Source of the DNA: CAVQBP01 sp964448105
Lineage (GTDB): Bacteria; Bacteroidota; Ignavibacteria; Ignavibacteriales; Ignavibacteriaceae
Length of the DNA: 33,464 bases
Assembly (NCBI GenBank): GCA_964448105.1
Contig: CAYUVK010000056.1
Coordinates: 1 to 33,464, forward strand
Direction of reading: 5' to 3'
The position numbers and the translations under genes were made by a program. Shown piece after piece: positions 8,758-17,016 of the stretch. The notes below the pieces were generated by a model. That model made no database searches and was not told the origin of the DNA. It was given only the letters and a program-made list of their open reading frames with translations. Positions within the stretch are counted from its first letter, which is position 1. Every line of letters starts with the position of its first letter.

Positions 8758-8821
8758 CAATATCAACTTAAACGCTCCCAACATTTTCTACTTCCACTTA
8801 TGCTGATCCGTAGCAATTAAA

Positions 8822-10714
8822 TTAAATTTGTTCACCGGCAGGCAGATCTTCAGTAACTTGTTTTTTTTCCATCCGTAAATTTCTGTTATCTTTCATAATT
8901 TCCATTTTTTCATCTTCTTCAGTTATTTCCTCAAGTCTTTTATTGTTCTCAATTATTTTTTGTTCTATTAAGAGAAGCTTAAACTTTCTAACTTTATCAA
9001 CTGCATCTTTCATTAGTACTTTACTGCTTTCAGGACCAGGGCGTATATCATCCCAGTTTTTACTTATAGAATATTTTTCCATTGTTATTTCACGAATATA
9101 TTCATGAATACTTGCATCATTAAATTTATCTAGTAAAGCACCTTCCAGGATTTTCTCATCATTATGAAATGAATCATAAATTAAATCTGCTATAGTCCTA
9201 TGAATACCAATATGAAAATCATCCGGGGAAATATGTTCGACTATTAATTTTATTACATCTTCGTTTCCTTCGAACAGCAGTTTAATTATTTCTTTTTCAA
9301 GATTGATAATAACAGGATCAATTTTCCTTATAACCTTTTCATCTTGGATAGGCAGTTGCTGTATTTCGTTTTGTTTTTTCTCAATTATCCTATGAGAATC
9401 TGTTGAAAATCTCGTATTATTTTTAATAGCTTTTTCTAATTCAGTTTCTAAAAGTTTTTCTCTCAGGTTGAATTTTTTTGCAATCGATTTAATTAATAAA
9501 GTTCTTTTTAATTCATCATTTATTAATGCGGCAGGTTTTACGAGTTCTCTAATTGCTTCGGTGGTTTTTGCGGGATCTTCAAACATTCCAAGTGATTCAT
9601 AATAAGCCGATTGATATTCCATAAAATTTTGTGCATATCGTATCAATTCTTCGAATTTTTCTTTCCCATAATTATTAACATAGGAATCAGGATCCTCACC
9701 TGAGGGCAGAGAAATAATTTTTATTTCTATATCTTTTTTTAACAGGAGTTCAATGCTTCTCATTGAAGCTTTTATTCCGGCAACATCGGCATCAAACAAT
9801 AAAACTACATTTTTTGTATAACGTGAAAGAAGCAAAACCTGATCTTCTGTAAGAGCAGTCCCGGATATAGCTACAACATTTTTTATCCCGTTTTGATATA
9901 ATGAAATAAGATCCATATAACCTTCAACCAGGATAGCTTTATCCTGTCTTCTTATTTCATCCTTGGCAAAAGAAAGGCCGTAAAGAATTTTACCTTTGGT
10001 ATAAATCAATGATTCAGGCGAATTTAAATATTTCGCTGTTCCTTCCCTATTTTCTAAAATTCTTCCTGCAAAAGCGACTACCCTACCATTTGGCGAGAAA
10101 ATTGGAAAGATAATTCTGCCTGAGAATTTATCAAATAATCTTCCATCGTTATTCCTTCCAATTAGTCCAAGTTGAATTGCTTTTTCAAGATCAATTTTAT
10201 TTTCTTTTGCAAACTCAATAAAATTTTCCCATCCGTTTAATGAATAACCTAATCCAAATGCGCGTAACGTTTGTAATTTTATTTTCCTTTTATTGAAGTA
10301 TTCTCTGCCGATTTCCCCCTCGGTACTGTTTAATAAATTATCTGAAAAATATCGCGCAGCTAATGTATTAATATCATATAGAATTTCCTGTTCGGATTGT
10401 TTTTCTTCGCTGATGTTTTCATCAAACTCTAAAGTTATCCCCAATCTTTGAGCTAAATCCTGAACTGCTTCAACAAAGGAAATTTTTTCATATTCCATTA
10501 AAAATTTATAAACATTCCCGCCAGCATGGCATCCAAAGCAATGATAAATCTGTTTTTCTTCATTAACAGTAAAGGAGGGAGTTTTTTCGGAATGGAAAGG
10601 ACATAATCCTAAAAAGTTTTTCCCTCTTTTTCTAAGAGGAACATATTCTGAAATAACATCTACAATGTTTGAAGCTGACCTAATTTCTTCAATTTTATTT
10701 TCAGGTATTCTCAT
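8822..10714 (-). CDS. dnaG: DNA primase
   Basis: This 630-residue protein makes RNA primers for replication. The CHC2 zinc finger is at the N-terminus (C38, H41, C59, C62). The RNA-polymerase core follows, and the TOPRIM domain carries EGYMD (E264) and the metal-binding DAD (D308, D310). The C-terminal third is poorly conserved and would contain the helicase-binding region. It is slightly longer than the E. coli enzyme (581). The gene stands alone, convergent with the secreted protein on one side and divergent from the glycosyltransferase on the other; rpoD is not adjacent. All motifs are intact. Confidence 0.97.
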   Translation of the reverse strand: MRIPENKIEEIRSASNIVDVISEYVPLRKRGKNFLGLCPFHSEKTPSFTVNEEKQIYHCFGCHAGGNVYKFLMEYEKISFVEAVQDLAQRLGITLEFDENISEEKQSEQEILYDINTLAARYFSDNLLNSTEGEIGREYFNKRKIKLQTLRAFGLGYSLNGWENFIEFAKENKIDLEKAIQLGLIGRNNDGRLFDKFSGRIIFPIFSPNGRVVAFAGRILENREGTAKYLNSPESLIYTKGKILYGLSFAKDEIRRQDKAILVEGYMDLISLYQNGIKNVVAISGTALTEDQVLLLSRYTKNVVLLFDADVAGIKASMRSIELLLKKDIEIKIISLPSGEDPDSYVNNYGKEKFEELIRYAQNFMEYQSAYYESLGMFEDPAKTTEAIRELVKPAALINDELKRTLLIKSIAKKFNLREKLLETELEKAIKNNTRFSTDSHRIIEKKQNEIQQLPIQDEKVIRKIDPVIINLEKEIIKLLFEGNEDVIKLIVEHISPDDFHIGIHRTIADLIYDSFHNDEKILEGALLDKFNDASIHEYIREITMEKYSISKNWDDIRPGPESSKVLMKDAVDKVRKFKLLLIEQKIIENNKRLEEITEEDEKMEIMKDNRNLRMEKKQVTEDLPAGEQI

Positions 10715-11054
10715 TTAAAAAACAATATCTAATAAAATTATAATTTAAAATATAAAATAAATTAAAGTAAATGTTGCGTCTAATAAACATTAGGTAATTA
10801 AATATTCATGATTCTTTAAATCTCTATGTCCCTATAACAAATAAAACCTTTATTATTCTACAAATTCAAACTATTATTCAAAAAACCAGATATATAAAGT
10901 CAATCAAAAGTGGTACGTTCATAAAATTATTCTAACCTATTCAATATTTTCCCCCTGAGTTTTACATCACTTTGCCATTATCTAACAAACCATTTGATGT
11001 CACGATAAAATATATCCAATCACTATTTTTCTATTAAACTAACATAAAAATTAT
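10715..11054. other. Intergenic region between divergent dnaG and glycosyltransferase
   Basis: This 340-bp very AT-rich stretch must hold the promoters of dnaG (minus) and the glycosyltransferase (plus). I see no gene, no clear -35/-10 pair and no strong hairpin. The only structure is a short inverted repeat CTAAT-AAAC-ATTAG at 10780-10793. Confidence 0.5.
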
Positions 11055-11700
11055 ATGATTATTGGAATAGATGCATCTGCTTCTGGTCTCAAATCTACAG
11101 GAATAGGAAGATATATTACTTGTTTGTTGGAACAGTTGAAGAATTCTGATAATGAAATAAAAATCTTTCAGTCATCCGACAATTATGAAAAACATCTTAT
11201 TGAAAAAATAAAAAGGAGTTCTTTAAATAAGAAATATCAAGGATTAAAAAGACATTATTATAGAATATTCAGCCTAACTCATGAAATGGTGAAATCGAAA
11301 GTTGATTGCGGGATTTTTCCAAATTATTTTATTTCCAATAATTTTAACAAACCCTCGACAATCGTAATTCATGATTTATCATTCATTACACACCCGCAAT
11401 TTTATAGTAAAAAATTTGTTATTTATTATAAATATCTTCTCAAACAAACACTGAAGCAAAATCCGTTGATACTGACGGTCAGCGAACATACCAAAGAAAA
11501 TATTTGCAAATATTTAAATATTAAAAAGGAGAATATTCTTCTTTTGCAGGCATATTCAAACATCGTAAAGATATCAAGTTATAATAAAGAACAAGCTCCA
11601 GCCGATACTCCTTACTTTTTATATGTTGGTCATATCGAACCAAGGAAAAATTTACTGTTTTTAGTTGCGAATTTTCTCCGGTGGAAAAACAAAATAAAAT

Positions 11701-11705
11701 TAATA
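11701..11705. repeat. Target-site duplication, left copy
   Basis: TAATA directly abuts the left inverted repeat and is repeated at 12866-12870 directly after the right one. Confidence 0.7.
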
Positions 11706-11721
11706 ACTGAAGTTACGCAAA
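11706..11721. repeat. Left terminal inverted repeat of the insertion sequence
   Basis: ACTGAAGTTACGCAAA; it pairs with 12850-12865 with a single mismatch at the seventh base. Confidence 0.85.
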
Positions 11722-11725
11722 AGAG

Positions 11726-12802
11726 CTATTTAGCAAATTCAAAAGATAATTGATGGACTTTTTGCAATTCTTCATAAGCTACTTTAATAGCTTTTTCATA
11801 AATCCTTGCCTTTATTGCAAAGTGATTTAATTTTGTTTTCATACTAAGACATTCTAATTTGTAAAAGGCAAATATTGAAGCAAAAATATGATTACTCTGA
11901 GTCCGAACCATTCTCGCTGGAGATTTGCATAAAGAAGCATTCTTTTTTAAGGACTTATGATATACTTCTATTTTCCATCGTTTTTGATAGAACTCTGTAA
12001 TTTGTTCATATGTTAATGTAGAATCACTTGTTACTAAATATAAAACACCTTCTGTACCGTCTTCGTTTTTGAAGATCTGTTTTGCTAAATATAACTCGAA
12101 TGGGACATCCTCTAAATAGATTCTGTAAGAAGTGTTTTCTTTTAATTCAAGCGAACTTACTGTAACATATTTTTCATATATCTTGTCCTTTCGACTCAAT
12201 GCAATCTTACGATTTGTCTTTATCGGCATTATGAATTCTTTTTCTAATTTCTTCTTTATATGAACCATATTAGCTGCTGATGCATACCAAACATCGTTTA
12301 TTACATACTTAAATTGAACTTTATTCTTTATTATTTGATTTAATATTTGCTGATACATCTGATTCTTGGTGATTTCACTTACTCTTTTGTCTTTACCTCT
12401 TTTCTCATCGTATACTGTTTTTGTTTTTTTAACTATTACATAATTTATTGGGATTTTTCCTTTATCATTTATGTACAATGCCGATAGAAGATTTATTCCC
12501 TTGACCGCTCTTCCTTTTGTATGGTCATGATACCAACTTACTATTTCGTTTTCTTCTGTGTATGGTTTCTCTTCTATGGTATCGTCTATGGCTACTATTC
12601 CTTCTTCTGTCTCTATTTCTCTGATGGTTGACTTTACTATTTTCCATAATTCTTTTGAACCGAATTCACTTTCACTTAAAAATCTTGTTACTTTATCGTG
12701 GCTTATTTCTCCTTCTGTCATTATCGATAATCCGGTCGCTGTTGTATATGAAAATGAACTTAATAGATAATCAGAATATAATTCTAATAATTCTTTATCC
12801 AT
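11726..12802 (-). CDS. Transposase, DDE type (IS4/IS701-like)
   Basis: This 358-residue protein moves the surrounding element. The expected catalytic triad is visible: first aspartate in VAIDDTIEEKPY (about residue 72-73), second in YVINDVWYAS (about 165), and the glutamate in YQKRWKIEVYHKSLKKNA (about 280), the usual RNase-H-fold pattern. The N-terminus (LYSDYLLSSFSYTTATGL) matches DNA-binding regions seen in this transposase group. It is intact and full length for the family, with no frameshift, so the element may be autonomous. The gene reads from right to left, opposite to the interrupted glycosyltransferase. Confidence 0.93.
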   Translation of the reverse strand: MDKELLELYSDYLLSSFSYTTATGLSIMTEGEISHDKVTRFLSESEFGSKELWKIVKSTIREIETEEGIVAIDDTIEEKPYTEENEIVSWYHDHTKGRAVKGINLLSALYINDKGKIPINYVIVKKTKTVYDEKRGKDKRVSEITKNQMYQQILNQIIKNKVQFKYVINDVWYASAANMVHIKKKLEKEFIMPIKTNRKIALSRKDKIYEKYVTVSSLELKENTSYRIYLEDVPFELYLAKQIFKNEDGTEGVLYLVTSDSTLTYEQITEFYQKRWKIEVYHKSLKKNASLCKSPARMVRTQSNHIFASIFAFYKLECLSMKTKLNHFAIKARIYEKAIKVAYEELQKVHQLSFEFAK

Positions 12803-12849
12803 TTTCTTCTCTTCTTTTTGTTATTACAAAATTACGCCTTTTTTGTATC

Positions 12850-12865
12850 TTTGCGTAAGTTCAGT
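12850..12865. repeat. Right terminal inverted repeat of the insertion sequence
   Basis: TTTGCGTAAGTTCAGT. Its minus-strand reading ACTGA supplies the TGA stop of the neighbouring amidohydrolase at 12861-12863. Confidence 0.85.
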
Positions 12866-13972
12866 TAATAAGTTCTTTTAGATTCCCTAAAACATATTTT
12901 ATCTTACCGGAAAGAATAATTTTAGAAAAAAGTTTTGACTTCGAGTTTAAAAAATTTAGCTGGCTTTTTATCTCTTCATCCCAGAATACTATTTTTCCGT
13001 TTTTTAATATTAAAATAATATCTTCAGGATTTATGGAATAAAACGAATCCCAATTTACATTAAATTTATTTTTAGCGACAACTAAATCTGCTATATAATT
13101 TTCTTTAATTGCTCCTAAAGATTTTAAACTCCAGACTTCAGCTGGTGTTATGGTAAGTGAATTGAATAAATTTTTATCGTTAAGCATTTTAAGTTTCCTT
13201 GCAAAACGAAGATGTTCCCAAATATTTCCTTCAGCACTGACCGTTGAATCGGTTCCAAATATAATTTTAGTTTCTCCGTTTAATTCTTTGATATCAGCAG
13301 TTTTATCAAATAAAAAATAATTCGATACAGGGCACCAGACAATTGCCCGGAAATATTTTGTATTTTCTTTTTGTAAAGCAATAGCGTGAATCCCGATAAT
13401 TTTCTTCTTAAGAAAATTCCATTTTATTAATGTTTTAATTTCCTCTTTAGAAGAGTTATCTTTCCCTTCCCCTATGTGTATAATAATGGGATAAAGACCC
13501 GGTAAATTGATTCTTAGCTTCCAGTATTTTTCAAGTTTAACGGAATGAAATATTTTTCCCCCGGTAAAAATATCAATAATCTCATTATCATAATCTTTAA
13601 AGATATCCCCATGATGAAAAACTGTTGTTACCCCGGAAAAAGATTTTTGTAAATGCCCCATTTATACCTTCGCTGAAAGGGTATCTTTAAAATTGATTCT
13701 ATTTGATCTTTATTTACTTTATGGATATCCTTTCCCCATTCCATATAATTTTTATAAATCCTCTTACCAAGAGGAGGAAAAAGATTAAAATCCAGGTGGT
13801 CGTGTGTGTTAATTAAGCCTGGGAAAGCGATTACATTTTCAAAATTGATTATTGTGTCACTTTGATTTTTTATTTCATTTTCATTACAAATATTTTGGAT
13901 ACCGGTTTTATTAATTATTATTGATTTTTTTCCGTATACTTCGCCAGTAATATATATATTGTTGAGAATCAT
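12861..13972 (-). CDS. Amidohydrolase-superfamily protein (frameshifted; 3' end clipped by the insertion sequence)
   Basis: The first frame (13972-13628) has VIAFPGLINTHDHLDF with the metal-binding HxH and ends in RYKWGIYKNLF. The second frame (from 13661) continues with SGVTTVFHHGD, IGIHAIALQKENT and IIFGTDSTVSAEG with the conserved aspartate, then LNDKNLFNSLTITPAEVW and DLVVAKNKF. Adding one T to the T5 run at 13641-13637 joins them as KNLFSGVTTV, giving about 370 residues. The superfamily hydrolyses or deaminates C-N bonds using bound metal; the substrate here is unknown. The stop codon lies in the insertion sequence end, so the natural C-terminus may be altered by a few residues. It overlaps the methyltransferase stop by 4 bp (ATGA), indicating one operon. 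Confidence 0.8.
12866..12870. repeat. Target-site duplication, right copy
   Basis: TAATA directly after the right inverted repeat, identical to 11701-11705. Confidence 0.7.
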
Positions 13973-14696
13973 TTTCTTAAATGAAGACTGTAAATCATTG
14001 GAACATTTTTATATTCTTCATAAATATTTAACGCATTCTTCTTCACATAAAATTCTTTAACATCTTCATCAATAATTTTTTCATTTCTATTAATAACAGT
14101 AAATCCGAAAGATGAAAACATGTGTTCTAATTTTTCTACCGGATGAATATAATTTTTGATTGTAATTGTTTTCCCATTTTTATTAAAGGTTCTTTTTGCT
14201 CCTTTTTTAAGTGCATCAGGATGAAAATCGGTAATAAATATTTCTCCTTCTTTTTTCAGTAGTCTATTCCATTCTTTAAAAATGTCTTCTATATTTGGGA
14301 TATCTACAATTACCAGGGTAGAAATTATAAAATCAAACGAATTATCATCTAGAAAATTAAGCTTATTGTTTTGCAGAGTGTACGTTTCGGAATCCGGATA
14401 TTTTTCTTTTAATTTTTCATTCATGGATTTTGAAATATCACAGCCAACCAGTTGTATTGGAGTCCTTTCTAATAGTTTCTTCCAGTATCGACCTGTGCCG
14501 CAGCCAAAGTCTAATATCCTCTTCCCATTTAAATTTACTTTTGTTAAAAATTCCTCGAAAAGAAGTCCATCAAAATAAAGCATTAAATTTCCATATTCGC
14601 CATCATATGTTTCAGCCCAAAGTTCATATGCTTTTAAAGGTTTTGTTTCTTTATTAATTGGGATTAAAGAATTCTTTAAAAAATTTTTGTATTCAT
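13969..14696 (-). CDS. Class I SAM-dependent methyltransferase (start region frameshifted)
   Basis: The SAM-binding motif I is RILDFGCGTGRYW, followed by VGCDISKSM and the motif around FDFIISTLVIVDIP, so this is a Rossmann-fold methyltransferase. An ATG at 14583 gives 204 residues, but the same frame continues upstream as PLKAYELWAETYDGEYGNL, a conserved-looking N-terminus, back to a stop at 14706. An ATG at 14696 (MNTKI) lies in another frame and joins it if one base is added to the A6/T6 run at 14678-14683, giving about 242 residues. The methyl acceptor is unknown. The gene is coupled to the amidohydrolase by an ATGA overlap. Confidence 0.8.
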
Positions 14697-14791
14697 ATAA
14701 TAACTGAAGAACTTAAAAAAAAGGCATAATTAAATTATAAAAGATGAATTGATAAAATTGAATTTTATATTTTTCATTTTCACAAGTAATA

Positions 14792-15607
14792 TTATTTGAG
14801 TAAAATAAATTTTTTGGTTGCAGAAAAATTCCCAGCCCTTAAAACATAAAAATATATACCTGACGCAAAATTACTTGAGATGTTATTGGTATAAAAAGTA
14901 ACTTCATAATTACCTCGGGACTTTTCTTCGCTAACAAGAGTTGCAACTTCCTTTCCCAGCAAATTATATACTTTTAACGAGACAAATTCATTACGCGGAA
15001 TGCCGTACCTTATTTTTGTCGAAGGATTGAAAGGATTGGGAAAATTTTGTTCAAGGTTATATGCAAAAATGTTTAATTCATTTTCAACTCCGGTTGGCAC
15101 TGAAACTAGAATTATTTTATTCGGCGCAAAATTCCATTGGTCACCAGTGAATTGACCGTTAAAATTTACACTGTTTCCATTTGCATAAATTGTCTGCTCA
15201 CCTGGAACCGATGGTGCTGTATAAGTAAAATCAAAAGTAACAACACCATTTACTGGTGCCTTTGGTAATTCGTGGGTCAGTTCGCTGTTTTGAATTCTTA
15301 AATCACTTGAAACAGGTGCCAATGTACCGTTTGATACTGCTATATCTGTTCCTGCCGCTGTCAATGGCCCGCCGGATATTGTAATTGAATAGTTAGCAGT
15401 CTGATTTAAAGTCAATGTGTCGGGACCGCTTATAGTTACTGTTACATCAGATGAAGGATTTGATCCATGACATATGCAGCCAGGATTGTTACTTTTCTTT
15501 GTTACACCTGTAATACCTGAGGAGTAGGCATACAAAAAAATAGAAAAAGGAAAAATAATTATTGTACTATAAAATAATAAAATTATATATTGAAAAATTC
15601 TTTTCAT
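14792..15607 (-). CDS. Secreted choice-of-anchor V-like protein with type IX sorting domain
   Basis: This 271-residue protein begins with a hydrophobic export segment (about residues 4-27) followed by SSGITGVTKKSNNPGCICHGS, a small CxCH region typical of the 'choice-of-anchor V' group. An immunoglobulin-like beta domain follows (about 50-170), and the last 80 residues are a type IX sorting domain (LEQNFPNPFNPSTKIRY, ending SATKKFILLK). It should be secreted to the cell surface. The CxCH motif is not the CxxCH of c-type haem, so I do not call it a cytochrome. Function unknown. It stands alone between the methyltransferase and a small membrane protein. Confidence 0.85.
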   Translation of the reverse strand: MKRIFQYIILLFYSTIIIFPFSIFLYAYSSGITGVTKKSNNPGCICHGSNPSSDVTVTISGPDTLTLNQTANYSITISGGPLTAAGTDIAVSNGTLAPVSSDLRIQNSELTHELPKAPVNGVVTFDFTYTAPSVPGEQTIYANGNSVNFNGQFTGDQWNFAPNKIILVSVPTGVENELNIFAYNLEQNFPNPFNPSTKIRYGIPRNEFVSLKVYNLLGKEVATLVSEEKSRGNYEVTFYTNNISSNFASGIYFYVLRAGNFSATKKFILLK

Positions 15608-15751
15608 TGCAATTAAGAGTTTTGATAAAAGTTTTGTTTAAGATTATAGTTATATCGACAAAGATAAAAGGACATAATACCCCACTATATTAAAAATCAT
15701 TTAGTGTTTGTGAGGTAATTCACAGGACAGGAGATTTCTTAAATATAAATT

Positions 15752-16096
15752 TTACTTACTGGAGATATCTTCTTTGTTAATATTAATAGCATTTGGTTGC
15801 CAATCCAAACCCTGGCATGGAAGGAATTCCAAGGAAGGATGTTTATCATGTCTCATGCAAAGTACTGCTGTTTTGTCGAAATGTTTGCATGTTGAGCATA
15901 ATGTTGATTCTATTATATCTTTATTTTTTTCTTCAAATAATTTATAATGAATTATTACCGGATGTAAAATAATTACATAAATTGCTACAACATTAATAAT
16001 CCACCAAAATTGAAAATCAATATAACCTTGAAGTATCCAAATTATAGGAATTAAAACTGCTGTCCGGATAATAGTCCAAAATACAATTTCGCCCAT
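15752..16096 (-). CDS. Small membrane protein with C-terminal four-cysteine motif
   Basis: This 114-residue protein has two hydrophobic segments (about residues 5-23 and 31-50) and a soluble tail with cysteines at 67, 70, 80 and 94 (CSTCKHF, VLCMRHDKHP, LPCQGLDWQP). Histidines at 72, 83 and 86 lie among them. The spacing suggests a small metal-binding knuckle, probably zinc, on the cytoplasmic side, but that is inference. I do not recognise a named family. It is transcribed away from the following small gene. Confidence 0.65.
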   Translation of the reverse strand: MGEIVFWTIIRTAVLIPIIWILQGYIDFQFWWIINVVAIYVIILHPVIIHYKLFEEKNKDIIESTLCSTCKHFDKTAVLCMRHDKHPSLEFLPCQGLDWQPNAININKEDISSK

Positions 16097-16350
16097 AAAT
16101 ATAAACTCGCTGTCTTAGTTAATTATCAAATTAATTATTTTTTATAAATAAGAAAATACATTTGGTAATATTATTTTATTTTCTATTCTTTCTTAAAATC
16201 TGATTTTTTTCCGAAAATATTTATCATATCTTAAAATTGATAATGTATCAAAAGCTCTCAGATCAATAGGCCATTATATTGTTTTGTTTTTATAAAAAAT
16301 AAGCGAGGTAATTATGGAACCTTCTGATCCCATTAAGAAAGATAAAGATC

Positions 16351-16572
16351 ATGGAAGTGCTTTTGGCTTGGAAGATGGGGAAACTGTTTTTAAGCATGGC
16401 TGCAGTAAAAAAAGGAAGGAAATGGCTTGTTATTGTAGTTGGAATTTCATTTATGGCACTTTTGCGTGGCCTTTATGACGTTTTTTCAGATAGTATTATA
16501 GGAATTATTATTGCAGCATTTGGATATATTGTCTTTATAACTTACTTAATGCACACTAATAAAAAAGGATAA
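16351..16572 (+). CDS. Small membrane protein, uncertain start
   Basis: The hydrophobic part (KKGRKWLVIVVGISFMALL and a second helix IIGIIIAAFGYIVFITYLM, ending HTNKKG) looks like real membrane protein sequence. The start at 16351 has no ribosome-binding site. A better-placed ATG at 16314 is preceded by GAGG at 16304-16307, but it reads in another frame (MEPSDPIKKDKDHGSAFG) and soon meets a stop. The gene may therefore start at 16314 and carry a frameshift, or the upstream ATG may be unrelated. Function unknown. It lies before tRNA-Lys. Confidence 0.45.
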   Translation: MEVLLAWKMGKLFLSMAAVKKGRKWLVIVVGISFMALLRGLYDVFSDSIIGIIIAAFGYIVFITYLMHTNKKG

Positions 16573-16836
16573 ATTGATTCGGAAAGTATTTAGAACCAAA
16601 AATTGTATAATAAATTATAACAAATTTCTATAATTTTTCTTTATATTTGTAAAAAGGATTTAATAGAAAACTGATTTTTTAGCCTTTAATAATCGGTTTT
16701 TAATTGATATTTATATATAATAAATTACTTCGTTTGGGGAAAGCAGACTTGCTGTTATTTGTTTAAAATGTTAATATTGAATTTGAGACAATTTTTTTTG
16801 GTGTAATAATATTTGAAAGGTATAACTTAAATAAAG

Positions 16837-16908
16837 TGAGCGCGGGTGGTCTCGAACCACCGACCCTCTGCTTAAAAGGCAGATGCTCTACCACTGAGCT
16901 ACGCGCCC
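16837..16908 (-). tRNA. tRNA-Lys (anticodon TTT)
   Basis: The minus strand folds as a 72-nt cloverleaf: acceptor GGGCGCG/CGCGCTC (one G-T pair), D arm GCTC-AGTGGTA-GAGC, anticodon stem TCTGC/GCAGA with loop CTTTTAA, T arm GGTGG-TTCGAGA-CCACC and discriminator A. The anticodon TTT is at 16876-16874. The 3' CCA is not encoded. Confidence 0.97.
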
Positions 16909-17016
16909 AAAATTTTTAAGAACTACAAATATATAAATTAGGATTTTTTATTCCAAGCAAAAATAAATTTATAAAATACAAAAGTATGATAGTCAATAAT
17001 TTTTATCTAAAAAAAT

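Larger units (their letters stand above)
11055..11753 (+). pseudogene. Glycosyltransferase family 4 type, truncated by an insertion sequence
   Basis: The N-terminal half of a GT-B glycosyltransferase is present: GIDASASGLKSTGIGRYI at the start, VIHDLSFITHPQFYSKK in the middle, TVSEHTKENICKYL, and the inter-domain YVGHIEPRKNL near residue 190. The genuine sequence ends around residue 217 (position 11705), where the insertion sequence begins. The last 16 codons (TEVTQKSYLANSKDN) come from the element. The nucleotide-sugar-binding C-terminal domain is absent here and is not found on the other side of the element. The product would therefore be inactive. The original role was probably cell-surface polysaccharide or glycan assembly, but the acceptor is unknown. 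Confidence 0.85.
11706..12865. mobile_element. Complete 1160-bp insertion sequence with DDE transposase
   Basis: The ends are 16-bp inverted repeats, ACTGAAGTTACGCAAA at 11706-11721 and, on the other strand, ACTGAACTTACGCAAA at 12865-12850 (15 of 16 match). A 5-bp TAATA duplication flanks the element. One intact transposase gene fills it on the minus strand. The element looks recently active. The family is best described as IS4/IS701-like from the transposase; I cannot assign a named element. Confidence 0.93.

Noticed and set aside
10780..10793. CTAAT-AAAC-ATTAG inverted repeat between dnaG and the glycosyltransferase
   Set aside because: A five-base stem is expected by chance in this sequence and is not next to a gene end.
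14698..14709. AACTGAAGAAC near the methyltransferase start, similar to the insertion sequence end
   Set aside because: Only eight bases match the inverted repeat and there is no partner end or transposase; chance in AT-rich DNA.
15470..15490. Possible c-type cytochrome site in the choice-of-anchor V-like protein
   Set aside because: The motif is CxCH, not CxxCH, so a standard haem c attachment site is not present.
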